DNA from: RGIG1995 sp045658315
GTDB taxonomy: Bacteria; Bacillota; Clostridia; Oscillospirales; CAG-272
NCBI GenBank assembly: GCA_045658315.1
Contig: JAZOUV010000023.1
Location: 1 to 64,000, forward strand
Reading direction: 5' to 3'
DNA: 64,000 nucleotides
This document shows positions 28,172-36,696 of this stretch, one piece after another. Position numbers and translations under genes: made by a program. Below the pieces are notes generated by a model. The model did not search any database and was not told the DNA's origin. It worked only from the letters and a program-made list of their open reading frames with translations. Numbering within the stretch: position 1 is the first letter of the stretch; each line of letters starts with the position of its first letter.

Positions 28172-28693
28172 ATGGATGCAATTAAGTGTCTCCTTGAAAG
28201 AAGAAGTATACGCAGTTTTACCGATAAAAAAATTGCAAGAGAGGACCTTGAAACGATAGTAAAAGCTGCATATCACGCCCCCAGTGCTATGAACAGACAG
28301 TTATGGCAGTTTACCGTTGTGCAAAATGCAGAAATTATAGAGGCACTTGCAAAGTGCTTACGTGTAAAACTGGGCAGGGATGAAGGATATTGCTTTTACA
28401 GACCCAATGCGGTAATACTCTGCTCAAACCCGAGGGACAACGCTCTCGGTGTTGAAGACTGTGCCGTGGCTATGGAAAATATATTCCTTGCCGCACATGC
28501 TCTTGGTATAGGCTCCGTTTGGATAAACCAGTTTAAGGGCGTTTGCGATGATCCCGGTGTCAGAGCCGAGCTTGATAAAATAGGCGTGCCTGCCGACCAC
28601 CTTGTATACGGAATGGCAGCTCTCGGCTATGCGGCAGAAGATGCTGTTCGCAACTTTGAGAAAAATTCCAATGTTGTAAAATGGGTAATGTAA
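28172..28693 (+). CDS. Nitroreductase family protein
   Basis: 173 residues starting MDAIKCLLERRSIRSFTDKK, the FMN-binding start of nitroreductases, then AAYHAPSAMNRQLWQF, and ENIFLAAHALGIGSVWINQF for the dimer and flavin interface. It would reduce nitro compounds or quinones with NAD(P)H; the physiological substrate cannot be told. GGAGGAA precedes the ATG, 18 nt after the VanY-like gene. Confidence 0.88.
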   Translation: MDAIKCLLERRSIRSFTDKKIAREDLETIVKAAYHAPSAMNRQLWQFTVVQNAEIIEALAKCLRVKLGRDEGYCFYRPNAVILCSNPRDNALGVEDCAVAMENIFLAAHALGIGSVWINQFKGVCDDPGVRAELDKIGVPADHLVYGMAALGYAAEDAVRNFEKNSNVVKWVM

Positions 28694-28710
28694 GAAAATA
28701 CAGTAATAAA

Positions 28711-28753
28711 TAATAGGGGCTGAGTCATTGAACTTAGCCCCTATTACTTTTTT
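28711..28753 (+). terminator. Terminator of the nitroreductase gene
   Basis: TAATAGGGGCT (28711-28721) pairs with AGCCCCTATTA (28736-28746) and is followed by a run of T. Confidence 0.85.
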
Positions 28754-28791
28754 ACCGTTGCACTTGATAGTATAACTCACCAATACAATAA

Positions 28792-28822
28792 ACGGGCTGA
28801 TAGCATTAAGCTATCAGCCCGT
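28792..28822 (-). terminator. Terminator of the pur operon
   Basis: A 13-bp perfect stem, ACGGGCTGATAGC and its complement, with a 5-nt loop. It lies 15 nt past purH and is followed on the minus strand by TTTATT. Confidence 0.8.
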
Positions 28823-28836
28823 AAATCATTTATGGA

Positions 28837-30387
28837 TTAATGCTTGAAGTGTCTCTTGCCTGTGAATACCATTGCAATGCCGTACTTGTTGCATGCATCA
28901 ATGGATTCTTGGTCGCGTATACTTCCGCCGGGCTGAATGATAGCTGTTATTCCGGCCTTGTGAGCCGCTTCTACGCAGTCAGCGAAGGGGAAGAATGCAT
29001 CGCTTGCCATGACGCTTCCAACGACTTTTTCGCCGCCGTACTTAATTGCAAGTTCAAGTGCTGTGATTCTGTTTGTCTGACCGGGGCCAATACCTACGGT
29101 TGCACCGTTTTTTGCAAGAGTTATGCCGTTGGATTTGGTGTGTTTAACAACCTTCATAGCAAACTTCATATCGCGGAGCTGTTCTGCCGTAGGAGACTTT
29201 TCGGTAACAACCTTAACGTCAGCATCATCATACATTTCTGTGTTGAGTTCCTGAACGAGTAGTCCGCCTGCAACCTTCTTCATATCGAACATTTCTTTTC
29301 TGTTCGGTTTTGCAATTTCGGGGAGACGGAGAACACGGAGGTTCTTCTTTGTGCAGAGAACTTGGAGAGCTTCTGCATCGTATTCGGGAGCGATAATAAT
29401 TTCAAGGAAGAGTTCAGCAAGCTTCTGAGCTGTCTTGGAATCAACCTTGCGGTTGAATGCAACGATGCCGCCGAAAATAGATACGGGGTCAGCCTCGTAT
29501 GCTCTCATATATGCTTCATAAACCGATTCGCCTATACCTACGCCGCAGGGATTTGCATGCTTCAATGCAACACAGCATATATCGTCGCCAAACTCTTTGA
29601 TTGTATCAAGAGCACCGTTTGCGTCGTTAATATTATTATAGGATAGTTCTTTTCCGTTGAGCTGTTCAGCCGCAGCCAAAGTTCCCTCAAAGCCCTTGCC
29701 TACCTCGCGGTAGAATGCTGCTGCCTGATGGGGGTTTTCGCCATAACGCATTTCGCTTACCTTTTCGTAAGTAAGAGAGAGCTTTTCGGGGAAGCAGGGC
29801 ATACCGCTTTCTTTTCTGAGATATCCCGAAATAAGTGTGTCGTAAGCCGCTGTATGCTCGAATACTTTGTAAGATAATTTAAGTTTTGTATCCTTTGAAA
29901 CCTCGCCGTTTGCTTCAAGTTCGCTTGTTACGGTGTCATAGTCAACGGGGTCAACGATAACTGCAACGTCCTGCCAGTTTTTTGCAGCTGCACGAAGCAT
30001 TGTAGAACCGCCGATGTCGATGTTTTCAATAGCATCTTCGCGTGTAACATTGTCCTTCAAGATTGTTTCCTTGAAAGGATAGAGGTTGATAGCAACAACA
30101 TCGATAGGTGTTACACCGAGTTCTTCGATCTGTTTCATGTGTTCTTCGTTGCCTCTCATAGCGAGAATACCTGCATGAATCATGGGGTGAAGAGTCTTAA
30201 CACGTCCGTCGAGACATTCGGGGAACCCTGTAACATCAGAAACGTTAGTAACTGCAACGCCGTTGTCTGTCAAAGTTTTTGCAGTACCGCCTGTTGAAAG
30301 GATCTCATAGCCTAATTTTTCGAGGCGTTTTGCAAATTCAACAACGCCCGTCTTGTCTGATAAGCTTATTATAGCACGCTTTTTCAT
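28837..30387 (-). CDS. purH: Bifunctional AICAR formyltransferase/IMP cyclohydrolase
   Basis: 516 residues, the usual length. The N-terminal IMP cyclohydrolase domain starts KKRAIISLSDKTGVVEFAK and includes LSTGGTAKTL. The formyltransferase domain has LKHANPCGVGIG and, at the end, AGITAIIQPGGSIRDQESI. It performs the last two steps of IMP synthesis. It is the last gene of purE-F-N-H. Confidence 0.97.
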   Translation of the reverse strand: MKKRAIISLSDKTGVVEFAKRLEKLGYEILSTGGTAKTLTDNGVAVTNVSDVTGFPECLDGRVKTLHPMIHAGILAMRGNEEHMKQIEELGVTPIDVVAINLYPFKETILKDNVTREDAIENIDIGGSTMLRAAAKNWQDVAVIVDPVDYDTVTSELEANGEVSKDTKLKLSYKVFEHTAAYDTLISGYLRKESGMPCFPEKLSLTYEKVSEMRYGENPHQAAAFYREVGKGFEGTLAAAEQLNGKELSYNNINDANGALDTIKEFGDDICCVALKHANPCGVGIGESVYEAYMRAYEADPVSIFGGIVAFNRKVDSKTAQKLAELFLEIIIAPEYDAEALQVLCTKKNLRVLRLPEIAKPNRKEMFDMKKVAGGLLVQELNTEMYDDADVKVVTEKSPTAEQLRDMKFAMKVVKHTKSNGITLAKNGATVGIGPGQTNRITALELAIKYGGEKVVGSVMASDAFFPFADCVEAAHKAGITAIIQPGGSIRDQESIDACNKYGIAMVFTGKRHFKH

Positions 30388-30410
30388 GTTTTACCTCTCT
30401 TGTTTTATGG

Positions 30411-31037
30411 TTAATTTTTTATTTTTACTATATTGTTTTCAACTGTAAGTCTTTCGTTGCAAAGCAAGTCAAGAGCACGGGGAAGAATCTCCCATTCCGC
30501 ATTTTCCATAACTCTTTTCTGCAACGTCTCGGGTGTGTCGTCTTCTTCTATGCAAACCGCCTTTTGCAGAATGATAGGTCCGCCGTCTGCAATCTCATTT
30601 ACAAAGTGAACGGTAGCCCCCGTCACCTTAACGCCCTTAGCTAAAGCCGCCTCGTGAACATGGAGTCCGTAAAATCCCTCTCCGCAAAAGCTTGGAATAA
30701 GTGCAGGGTGTACGTTAAGTATCTTGTTTGTATATTTCTCAATGATTTTGCCGCTTAATATGTGCATAAAGCCTGCCAATACAATGATATCAATGTCGTA
30801 TTCTTCAAGCTTTTCAAAGATAGCATCCGAAAAAGCCTCTCTGTCAGTCCCCTTTTTAATAACACAGCTTTCGATTCCGTTGTTTGCGGCTCTTTCCAAT
30901 GCATAAGCCTTTTCATTGCTCGAAAGAACTAAAGAGAGTTTTCCGTTAGTTATCTTGCCCGCCTTGTATGCATCAATAATTGCCTGTAGGTTTGTTCCGC
31001 CGCCCGAAACGAGAACGGCAATATTTTTTTGTTTCAT
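30411..31037 (-). CDS. purN: Phosphoribosylglycinamide formyltransferase
   Basis: 208 residues: AVLVSGGGTNLQAIIDAYKAG, LAGFMHILSG, and VHPALIPSF, with the catalytic Asn/His/Asp set of GAR transformylase in NVHPALIP and the DGG loop. It uses 10-formyl-THF. It follows purF by one base. Confidence 0.96.
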   Translation of the reverse strand: MKQKNIAVLVSGGGTNLQAIIDAYKAGKITNGKLSLVLSSNEKAYALERAANNGIESCVIKKGTDREAFSDAIFEKLEEYDIDIIVLAGFMHILSGKIIEKYTNKILNVHPALIPSFCGEGFYGLHVHEAALAKGVKVTGATVHFVNEIADGGPIILQKAVCIEEDDTPETLQKRVMENAEWEILPRALDLLCNERLTVENNIVKIKN

Positions 31038-31038
31038 A

Positions 31039-32427
31039 TCAGTTTTCTCCCGGCACTTTTACAGGATAGTTGCCCGTAAAGCAAGCATCGCAGAACTCAA
31101 TGTTGGAGTCGCTTACTATATCCTTAAGGTCTTCTACAGCAAGGTATGCAAGGGAATCTGCACCTATCTCTTTTCTGATTTCGTCAAGTGTGAGACGGCA
31201 GGCAATGAGTTTGTCTCTTGATGCAATATCCGTGCCGAAATAGCAAGGGTTGAGAAATGGGGGAGAAGATATACGGAAATGTACTTCCGTTGCACCTGCG
31301 TGGCGGATAAGCTCGATTAGGTGTGCACAGGTCGTTCCTCTTACAATAGAGTCGTCAACAACAACAACTCTCTTGCCCCTCAGCACCGCCGGCATAGGAT
31401 TGAGCTTGAGTCTTACTAAGTTCTCTCTTTCGCCCTGACCTGTCTGAATGAATGTTCTTCCGATGTAACGGTTTTTATTCAATCCTACACCGTAGGGAAT
31501 ACCCGATTCTGCGGCATATCCCAAAGCTGCGTCAAGTCCACTGTCGGGTACGCCGATTACTATATCGGCAATATTTTTGGAATCTCTCTTTGCAAGGCAT
31601 CTTCCTGCTGCCTGTCTTGCAAAATGTACGCTCTGTCCGTCGATAACGGAGTCGGGTCTTGCAAAGTAGATATGTTCAAAAATACAGCCGGTAGTTTTCT
31701 GACCGCATTTTTCTGCGTAAGATTCAACGCCGTCTTTTGTGACCGCAACAACTTCACCGGGCTGAATATCACGGATAAATTTACCGCCGATAGCATCTAT
31801 CGCACAAGACTCCGAAGCAAATACAACGGCATCATTAAGCGAACCCATACAAAGAGGTCTGAAACCCTTGGGGTCTCTTGCGGCGATAAGCTTGTTAGGT
31901 GTCATTATAACTACAGAGTATGCACCCGAAAGTCTGTCCATAATATTGATAAGTGCCTGTTCTGTAGATACTGTTTTAAGTCTTTCGCGGGATACCATAT
32001 ATGCAATTATTTCAGCGTCGGAGTTAGTGTGGAACATAGCCCCCGATTCTTCCAGGTTTGCACGTATCTCGTTTGCCCCTACAAGTGAGCCGTTGAAAGA
32101 TATCGCTATCTGTCCTTTTGTGTATTTTGAAACGTAGGGAAGGTTGTTTTCACGTCCCTTGTTGTCGGCAGACGCATAACGCACGTGGCCTATTGCTATG
32201 TTACCCTTGAGGTAGTTGAGGATCATCTCGTTGAACACCTCGTTGAGCAATCCCTCGTCATTGTGGTTATAAATCATACCATTGTTGTTTACGGCGATAC
32301 CGCAGGACTGCTGTCCTCTGTGCTGTAATGCGTAAAGTCCCGAATATGTTATCTGAGTTACATTGAGTTTCTTTGCGGGGTCGAATATACCGAATACACC
32401 GCATTCTTCATGGATCTTTCCAAACAT
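31039..32427 (-). CDS. purF: Amidophosphoribosyltransferase
   Basis: 462 residues. An 8-residue leader precedes Cys9 of the class II glutaminase (EECGVFGIFD), as in Bacillus-type enzymes where the leader is removed. The phosphoribosyltransferase domain has VVVVDDSIVRGTT. Cysteines in GCIFEHIYFARPD, NPCYFG and CDACFTGNYP match the 4Fe-4S ligands of the oxygen-sensitive subtype. It commits PRPP to purine synthesis. Confidence 0.97.
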   Translation of the reverse strand: MFGKIHEECGVFGIFDPAKKLNVTQITYSGLYALQHRGQQSCGIAVNNNGMIYNHNDEGLLNEVFNEMILNYLKGNIAIGHVRYASADNKGRENNLPYVSKYTKGQIAISFNGSLVGANEIRANLEESGAMFHTNSDAEIIAYMVSRERLKTVSTEQALINIMDRLSGAYSVVIMTPNKLIAARDPKGFRPLCMGSLNDAVVFASESCAIDAIGGKFIRDIQPGEVVAVTKDGVESYAEKCGQKTTGCIFEHIYFARPDSVIDGQSVHFARQAAGRCLAKRDSKNIADIVIGVPDSGLDAALGYAAESGIPYGVGLNKNRYIGRTFIQTGQGERENLVRLKLNPMPAVLRGKRVVVVDDSIVRGTTCAHLIELIRHAGATEVHFRISSPPFLNPCYFGTDIASRDKLIACRLTLDEIRKEIGADSLAYLAVEDLKDIVSDSNIEFCDACFTGNYPVKVPGEN

Positions 32428-32463
32428 ATATTATTTTTCCTCCGAAATCTTAACCGATAAAAC

Positions 32464-32961
32464 TTATATATTTTTGATTTCTTCTTGGAGCTTTGCGTCC
32501 TTGAGTTTTACGCCTTCAGCCATTTTAACCTTTTCCGCTTCAAGCTTTTCTGCGAGTTCATCGTCTGAAAGGGCGATTATCTGTGCGGCGAGAATAGCCG
32601 CATTTGCACAGCCGTCAACTGCTACCGTTGCAACGGGTACGCCGGGAGGCATCATTATGGTAGAAAGGAGTGCGTCCATTCCGTCGAAAGATGCACTTTT
32701 TACGGGAATTCCTATAACGGGAAGTGTGGTATATGCCGCAAGTACACCGCCGAGGTGTGCCGCCATACCTGCCGCACTGATAATAACGCCAAAACCGTTA
32801 GCCTTTGCATTTTTTGCAAAACTTGCCGCTTCGTCAGGCGTTCTGTGTGCGGAATACACGTGAGTCTCAAACGGAATACCGAAATATTTCAGCTTTTCGA
32901 GACAAATTTTTACCTTGGGGAAATCGCTGTCGCTTCCCATAATTACAGCTACTTTTTTCAT
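32464..32961 (-). CDS. purE: N5-CAIR mutase, class I PurE
   Basis: 165 residues: VAVIMGSDSDFPKVKICLEK, VYSAHRTPDEA (catalytic His) and AGMAAHLGGVLAAYTTLPV. It converts N5-CAIR to CAIR. The ATG at 32961 is chosen because AGGAGGGC lies 6 nt upstream; an earlier ATG has no such site. It is first of the four pur genes, 47 nt downstream of a strong terminator-like hairpin, and no good promoter lies between them. Confidence 0.96.
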   Translation of the reverse strand: MKKVAVIMGSDSDFPKVKICLEKLKYFGIPFETHVYSAHRTPDEAASFAKNAKANGFGVIISAAGMAAHLGGVLAAYTTLPVIGIPVKSASFDGMDALLSTIMMPPGVPVATVAVDGCANAAILAAQIIALSDDELAEKLEAEKVKMAEGVKLKDAKLQEEIKNI

Positions 32962-33007
32962 ATGGTTGCCCTCCTGATTTATGTAAATATTAGTTAAAAC
33001 GAAACAC

Positions 33008-33040
33008 AAAAAGGACATTCTTAGGGTGAATGTCCTTTTA
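33008..33040 (-). terminator. Hairpin between the Cys-rich ORF and purE
   Basis: AAAAGGACATTC pairs with its complement around a 7-nt loop and is followed on the minus strand by TTTTTGTGTTTCG. It overlaps the stop codon of the small ORF. It could be a terminator or an attenuator for purE-F-N-H. Confidence 0.8.
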
Positions 33041-33157
33041 TTTTGCTATCGTTAAAGAGTTGCAGTTATACTGTGCAGTTTTGCCGAAATGGGTGCAACA
33101 AGGCTGTGAAGATGAGCAAATTGTGTTTGATTTGCAACAGCACATACAACGTGTCAT
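33038..33157 (-). CDS. Cysteine-rich 39-residue peptide
   Basis: A short ORF with 8 Cys in 39 residues (positions 4, 6, 7, 8, 14, 20, 21, 32); it begins MTRCMCCCKSN. It has a perfect promoter about 40 nt upstream and GGAGG ten nt before the ATG, and it stops exactly in the following hairpin. I do not recognise the family. It does not match the SCIFF pattern, and no radical SAM maturase is adjacent. A metal-binding peptide, a leader peptide for the pur genes, or a chance ORF in a leader RNA are the alternatives. Confidence 0.5.
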   Translation of the reverse strand: MTRCMCCCKSNTICSSSQPCCTHFGKTAQYNCNSLTIAK

Positions 33158-33193
33158 ACCGCATTTTCCTCCGACAAAACAAAATACACCAAT

Positions 33194-33222
33194 ATTATAC
33201 ATAATATAATTAAACTTGTCAA
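33194..33222 (-). promoter_or_regulatory. Promoter ahead of the Cys-rich ORF and purE
   Basis: Minus strand: TTGACA (33217-33222), 17 nt, TATAAT (33194-33199). It is the only consensus promoter before purE. Confidence 0.8.
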
Positions 33223-33275
33223 TCGGTAATATAACATTTTTATCGTTAATACAAACATTTTTTGTCATATTTTTC

Positions 33276-33758
33276 TTATAATAAATACTTATTTGCTAGA
33301 TTAATTACTTTTAATCCTTTTCTGTAGGCATAGTTTACGGTGTAAAATGTTCCCCCGAATTGTTTCTTTAAATAACACAAACAAATACTGCTTGAATTAA
33401 CAAGGTGTCTGTTTCTTTTATACATACATGTGTTGTCATAGTTTTCGGATGTATAAACGATTTTGTCGCTTTTGTCTTTAATTTTTAAATATCTTTTTTT
33501 GTCTTTTTTTGACCAATATTTCGTTTGGTCTTTACATGGATAAACCATTATCAGTTTTATATGCGTTTTTTTCTTCTTTAAGCGAAGTATTTCTTCGGCG
33601 GCTATAGTATCAAAACCTACGGCACCGCCACAACCGAAATATACTATTCCGTTGTCAACCAATGAAATAAGAGTCTTTCGTATCTTTTTTCTTAACATAA
33701 TCAGTTTGTGTAAAGGTATATTTCTGTGTCCGCTTATGCAACAGGTTTTTTCAATCAA
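33276..33758 (-). CDS. SLOG-superfamily (DUF1273/YpsA-like) protein
   Basis: About 160 residues. KTCCISGHRNIP opens the Rossmann-like fold, VYFGCGGAVGFDTIAAEEIL supplies the glycine-rich ligand-binding turn, and GGTFYTVNYAYRKGL closes it. This is the DUF1273/YpsA pattern, which is thought to bind a nucleotide-like ligand; its cellular role is not established. The TTG at 33758 is preferred, since AAAGGA lies 9 nt upstream; the ATG three codons earlier abuts it. It is divergent from the small XRE gene, and a relative lies at the left edge of the window. Confidence 0.75.
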   Translation of the reverse strand: MIEKTCCISGHRNIPLHKLIMLRKKIRKTLISLVDNGIVYFGCGGAVGFDTIAAEEILRLKKKKTHIKLIMVYPCKDQTKYWSKKDKKRYLKIKDKSDKIVYTSENYDNTCMYKRNRHLVNSSSICLCYLKKQFGGTFYTVNYAYRKGLKVINLANKYLL

Positions 33759-33793
33759 AATAATCATTCCTTTCGTTCTGTATAGACTAACAC

Positions 33794-33822
33794 ATTATAT
33801 AACGTATTAATCTATATGTAAA
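33794..33822 (-). promoter_or_regulatory. Promoter of the SLOG gene
   Basis: Minus strand: TTTACA (33817-33822), 17 nt, TATAAT (33794-33799), about 35 nt before the start. Confidence 0.65.
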
Positions 33823-33830
33823 GTGAAAAA

Positions 33831-33873
33831 ATAAGATACTATTTAAAAAATATATAACGAGGAAGTATCTTAT
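33831..33873. promoter_or_regulatory. Inverted repeat overlapping the XRE start codon
   Basis: ATAAGATACT (33831-33840) and AGTATCTTAT (33864-33873) are perfect 10-nt inverted repeats 23 nt apart. The right arm includes the first two bases of the ATG at 33872 and the loop holds the ribosome binding site. It could be an operator for autoregulation or an mRNA hairpin. Confidence 0.5.
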
Positions 33874-34075
33874 GATAAAGTTAAGGGTTTTGGATTTATT
33901 AAAAAAGAACGGAAAGACAAAATATTGGCTGTATAAGCAGCTTGGAATGAGTTATCAGAATTTCAACAAAATGGTAAATAATGAAACTAAATCCATTCGT
34001 TATGAAAATATTGAAACTATGTGTTTGCTTTTTAATTGTACGCCAAACGATTTATTTGAAATAACAGAGGATTAA
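33872..34075 (+). CDS. Small XRE-family HTH regulator
   Basis: 67 residues, essentially one Cro/C1 helix-turn-helix: YWLYKQLGMSYQNFNKMVNNE as helices 2-3 and IETMCLLFNCTPNDLFEI as the tail, typical of the HTH_26 group. It binds DNA as a dimer without an effector domain. Divergent from the SLOG gene and very AT-rich, it looks like an accessory insertion between the pur and cys units. Its target is probably the inverted repeat that overlaps its own start. Confidence 0.8.
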   Translation: MIKLRVLDLLKKNGKTKYWLYKQLGMSYQNFNKMVNNETKSIRYENIETMCLLFNCTPNDLFEITED

Positions 34076-34101
34076 AGTTTGTTAATATTTTTCTTAAACA
34101 C

Positions 34102-34129
34102 TTTACAAATGGAAAAAGATGTGTATAAT
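34102..34129 (+). promoter_or_regulatory. Promoter of the T-box-cysE transcript
   Basis: TTTACA (34102-34107), 16 nt, TATAAT (34124-34129). Confidence 0.75.
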
Positions 34130-34139
34130 ATAGTATAAG

Positions 34140-34370
34140 AAAAATAATGCAGTGATCGGGAAAATGCCGTCGGATATAGGTTATTAAAAGGGTTCAGAGA
34201 GTGCATTGCTTAGGTGTAAGATGCATACCCGCCGAGACGGAAGTGCGCCCGTGAGCAGGTGTTAATCACACCCGTTTTGTCAGCGATAACAGACACGCAA
34301 GTTATAAACCGAAGTGGAACCGCGGAATGTGCCGCCTTTGAGTAATATCAAAGGCGGATTTTTGTTTTTT
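34140..34370 (+). ncRNA. T-box riboswitch, cysteine-specific
   Basis: The T-box sequence AAGTGGAACCGCGGA lies at 34312-34326. Upstream, AGAGAG and AGGTGTAAG match the Stem I distal elements, and a Cys codon TGC at 34244-34246 lies in a loop between ACGG and CCGT arms, where the specifier should be. Downstream a GC-rich hairpin with a T-run is the terminator, followed by cysE and cysS. Uncharged tRNA-Cys would favour the antiterminator and raise expression. Confidence 0.88.
34332..34370 (+). terminator. T-box intrinsic terminator
   Basis: CCGCCTTTGA pairs with TCAAAGGCGG around a short loop, followed by ATTTTTGTTTTTT. Its left arm follows the T-box sequence. Confidence 0.85.
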
Positions 34371-34388
34371 GAAGGGAGACATTGTGTT

Positions 34389-35144
34389 ATGAAAAATTAT
34401 TTTAAAAAAGATGTTTTTGATGTTATAGCAGACGTTATAACAAGCGAACCTGTCAAGGTAGCAAAGCAATATTACAAAAACAGTAAAACGGCAAAATTTG
34501 TCAATAATATTAAAAATACGGTTGCCGAAGACGTTAAGACTGTCAAGGAGAGAGACCCGGCGGCTTCGAGTACCGCAGAAGTTCTTTTGCTTTACTCGGG
34601 TCTTCACGCAGTTTGGGCACATAGGATTTCGCATAAGCTCTATAAGAATAACCACAAATTTTCTGCCCGTCTTATAAGTCAGGGGGCAAAGGCGATAACC
34701 GGTATCGAAATCCACCCCGGTGCGACTATTGGTAAGAATTTGTTTATCGACCATGGCTCGGGCGTTGTTATCGGCGAAACTGCCGAGATCGGCGATAACT
34801 GCACACTCTATCAAGGAGTAACCCTCGGCGGTACGGGTAAAGATACCGGAAAAAGACATCCAACGTTAGGTGATAATGTTATGGTGGGTGCGGGGGCAAG
34901 AGTGCTTGGACCTTTCAAAGTAGGCGACGGTACTAAGATTGCCGCTAACGCAGTTGTTTTGACCGAGGTACCCGAAAACTGCACTGCTGTGGGAATACCC
35001 GCGAAAATTGTTAAACGCAACAACGTCAGGGTGTCTGATGACCTCGACCATATTCACGTGCCCGACCCTGTTGCTCAGCGTATGGCTGAACTTGAAGCAA
35101 GAATTAAAGAGCTTGAAGATAAGACAAATTCTCAAAAACTTTAA
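34389..35144 (+). CDS. cysE: Serine O-acetyltransferase
   Basis: 251 residues. An N-terminal helical region precedes a left-handed beta-helix with hexapeptide repeats (GIEIHPGATIGKNLFIDHG, VVIGETAEIGDNC, GAGARVLGPFKVGDG), and the catalytic His is in DHGSG. The C-terminal 25 residues form a short charged helix (MAELEARIKELEDK). It makes O-acetylserine for cysteine synthesis. GAAGGGAGA lies 9 nt before the ATG, right after the T-box terminator. It is about 80 residues longer than the shortest CysE proteins, mainly at the N-terminus. Confidence 0.94.
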   Translation: MKNYFKKDVFDVIADVITSEPVKVAKQYYKNSKTAKFVNNIKNTVAEDVKTVKERDPAASSTAEVLLLYSGLHAVWAHRISHKLYKNNHKFSARLISQGAKAITGIEIHPGATIGKNLFIDHGSGVVIGETAEIGDNCTLYQGVTLGGTGKDTGKRHPTLGDNVMVGAGARVLGPFKVGDGTKIAANAVVLTEVPENCTAVGIPAKIVKRNNVRVSDDLDHIHVPDPVAQRMAELEARIKELEDKTNSQKL

Positions 35145-35174
35145 ATTGGGCGTATTTTCTTTTTTAGCTGATTG

Positions 35175-35235
35175 AGGTTTTGGTCAACCTTTTACAAAAG
35201 GTTGTGAGCGAGGGGGCGGTGTCCCCGATTATAGA
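35175..35235 (+). repeat. Short intergenic repeat with two hairpins
   Basis: CAACCTTT and AAAGGTTG (35185-35204) form one stem, and GGGG/CCCC around GCGGTGT forms a second. This resembles a dispersed Clostridia intergenic repeat (RUMI-type is not claimed) in which a hairpin and a G-rich segment occur together. It has no coding capacity. Confidence 0.45.
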
Positions 35236-35274
35236 CAAACGTATATTTTTACTTAAATAGGAGACAATAGATAA

Positions 35275-36675
35275 ATGAAACTTTACAACACATTAACAAG
35301 ACAAAAGGGGGATTTTACACCTCTTAAAGAAAAAACTGTAAGGATCTACTCTTGCGGACCCACGGTTTACGGCTATGCACATATAGGCAATATGAGAACG
35401 TATTTGTTTATGGACTTTCTTCGCAGAACGTTGCAGTGGAACGGCTACGACCTTCTTCACGCAATGAACATAACCGACGTAGGTCACCTTGTAAGCGACG
35501 GTGATGACGGCGAGGACAAAATGAACAAAACTGCACGCGAGCAGAAAAAAACTCCTTGGGAAATTGCAGAATACTATACAAGTGTGTTTCTTAGAGATAT
35601 TGACAGACTCAACATTCAGCGTCCCGAGCTTATCCCCAAGGCAACTATGCATATTCAGGAAATGATAGAGTTTGTTCAAGGACTGCTTAAGACCGGTTAT
35701 GCTTACGAAACGAGCGACGGTATTTATTATGATATCAAGAAGTTTAAGGATTACGGCAGACTTTCCAGAATGAACTTTGATGAAAATCAGGCGGGAGCCC
35801 GTGTTGAAGTAAACAGTGAAAAACGCCACCCCGCAGATTTTGCACTTTGGAAAAAGGCTGACCCCACACACATTATGCAGTGGGAATCTCCTTGGGGTAT
35901 GGGTTATCCCGGCTGGCATATCGAGTGCTCGGCTATGGGGCTCAAATATCTTGGTGAAGAGTTTGATATCCACACGGGCGGTGTTGACCATATTCCGATA
36001 CACCACGAAAACGAGATAGCACAGACTTGCGGTTTGCTCGGGCACCCTGCGGCTAAATGGTGGATACACGGCGAATTTATGCTTGTTGACGGCGGTAAGA
36101 TGTCAAAAAGCCTCGGCAACACATATACTCTTGACCAGCTTGAAGAAAAGGGATATTCTCCTATGGTGTTCAGATATTTCTGTTTGAATGCTCACTACGG
36201 TCAGAAGCTCAACTTTACATTTGACGGTATGGACTCCGCTAAGAAGTCGCTTAAAAATCTTAAGAATCAAATTAAGAAGCACAAAGGAGCTGACGGTGTC
36301 GTAAGTGAAGAAGAGCTTGCGAAGCTTCTAAAGGAATTTGAAGATGCTATCAACGACGACCTCAATATTCCCAAGGCACTCGGTGCTGTATGGAATATGG
36401 CGAGATATGAAACAAAGTCAAACGCCATATACGAGCTTATAATCCGTTGCGATTCTATCCTCGGTATTGACCTTGATAAAGAGGATGTTGAAGAGATATT
36501 CGCAAACGAGGTTGACAGCGAGCTTGATAAAGAAATCAAGGAGCAGATTGCACTTCGCCTTGAGGCAAAGAAGGCAAAGAATTACGCAGAGGCTGACAGA
36601 ATCAGAAACGAGCTTGCGGCACGCGGTATTGTTCTTACCGACACAAAAGAGGGAACGACTTATACCATAAAGTGA
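35275..36675 (+). CDS. cysS: Cysteinyl-tRNA synthetase
   Basis: 466 residues. The zinc cysteine and HIGH motif appear in YSCGPTVYGYAHIGNMRTYL; another Zn ligand set is in WHIECSAMGLKYLGEEFDIH with HHENEIAQT; the KMSKS motif is GGKMSKSLGNTYT. The length is normal. It attaches cysteine to tRNA-Cys. It lies 130 nt downstream of cysE in the same direction with no clear promoter in the repeat-containing gap, so the T-box probably controls both. Confidence 0.97.
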   Translation: MKLYNTLTRQKGDFTPLKEKTVRIYSCGPTVYGYAHIGNMRTYLFMDFLRRTLQWNGYDLLHAMNITDVGHLVSDGDDGEDKMNKTAREQKKTPWEIAEYYTSVFLRDIDRLNIQRPELIPKATMHIQEMIEFVQGLLKTGYAYETSDGIYYDIKKFKDYGRLSRMNFDENQAGARVEVNSEKRHPADFALWKKADPTHIMQWESPWGMGYPGWHIECSAMGLKYLGEEFDIHTGGVDHIPIHHENEIAQTCGLLGHPAAKWWIHGEFMLVDGGKMSKSLGNTYTLDQLEEKGYSPMVFRYFCLNAHYGQKLNFTFDGMDSAKKSLKNLKNQIKKHKGADGVVSEEELAKLLKEFEDAINDDLNIPKALGAVWNMARYETKSNAIYELIIRCDSILGIDLDKEDVEEIFANEVDSELDKEIKEQIALRLEAKKAKNYAEADRIRNELAARGIVLTDTKEGTTYTIK

Positions 36676-36696
36676 TTTTTGAAAAGAGGTAAACAC

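Noticed and set aside
33038..33268. Longer 76-codon version of the Cys-rich ORF
   Set aside because: It would start upstream of the -10 box and contain the promoter; the ATG at 33157 after GGAGG fits the transcript.
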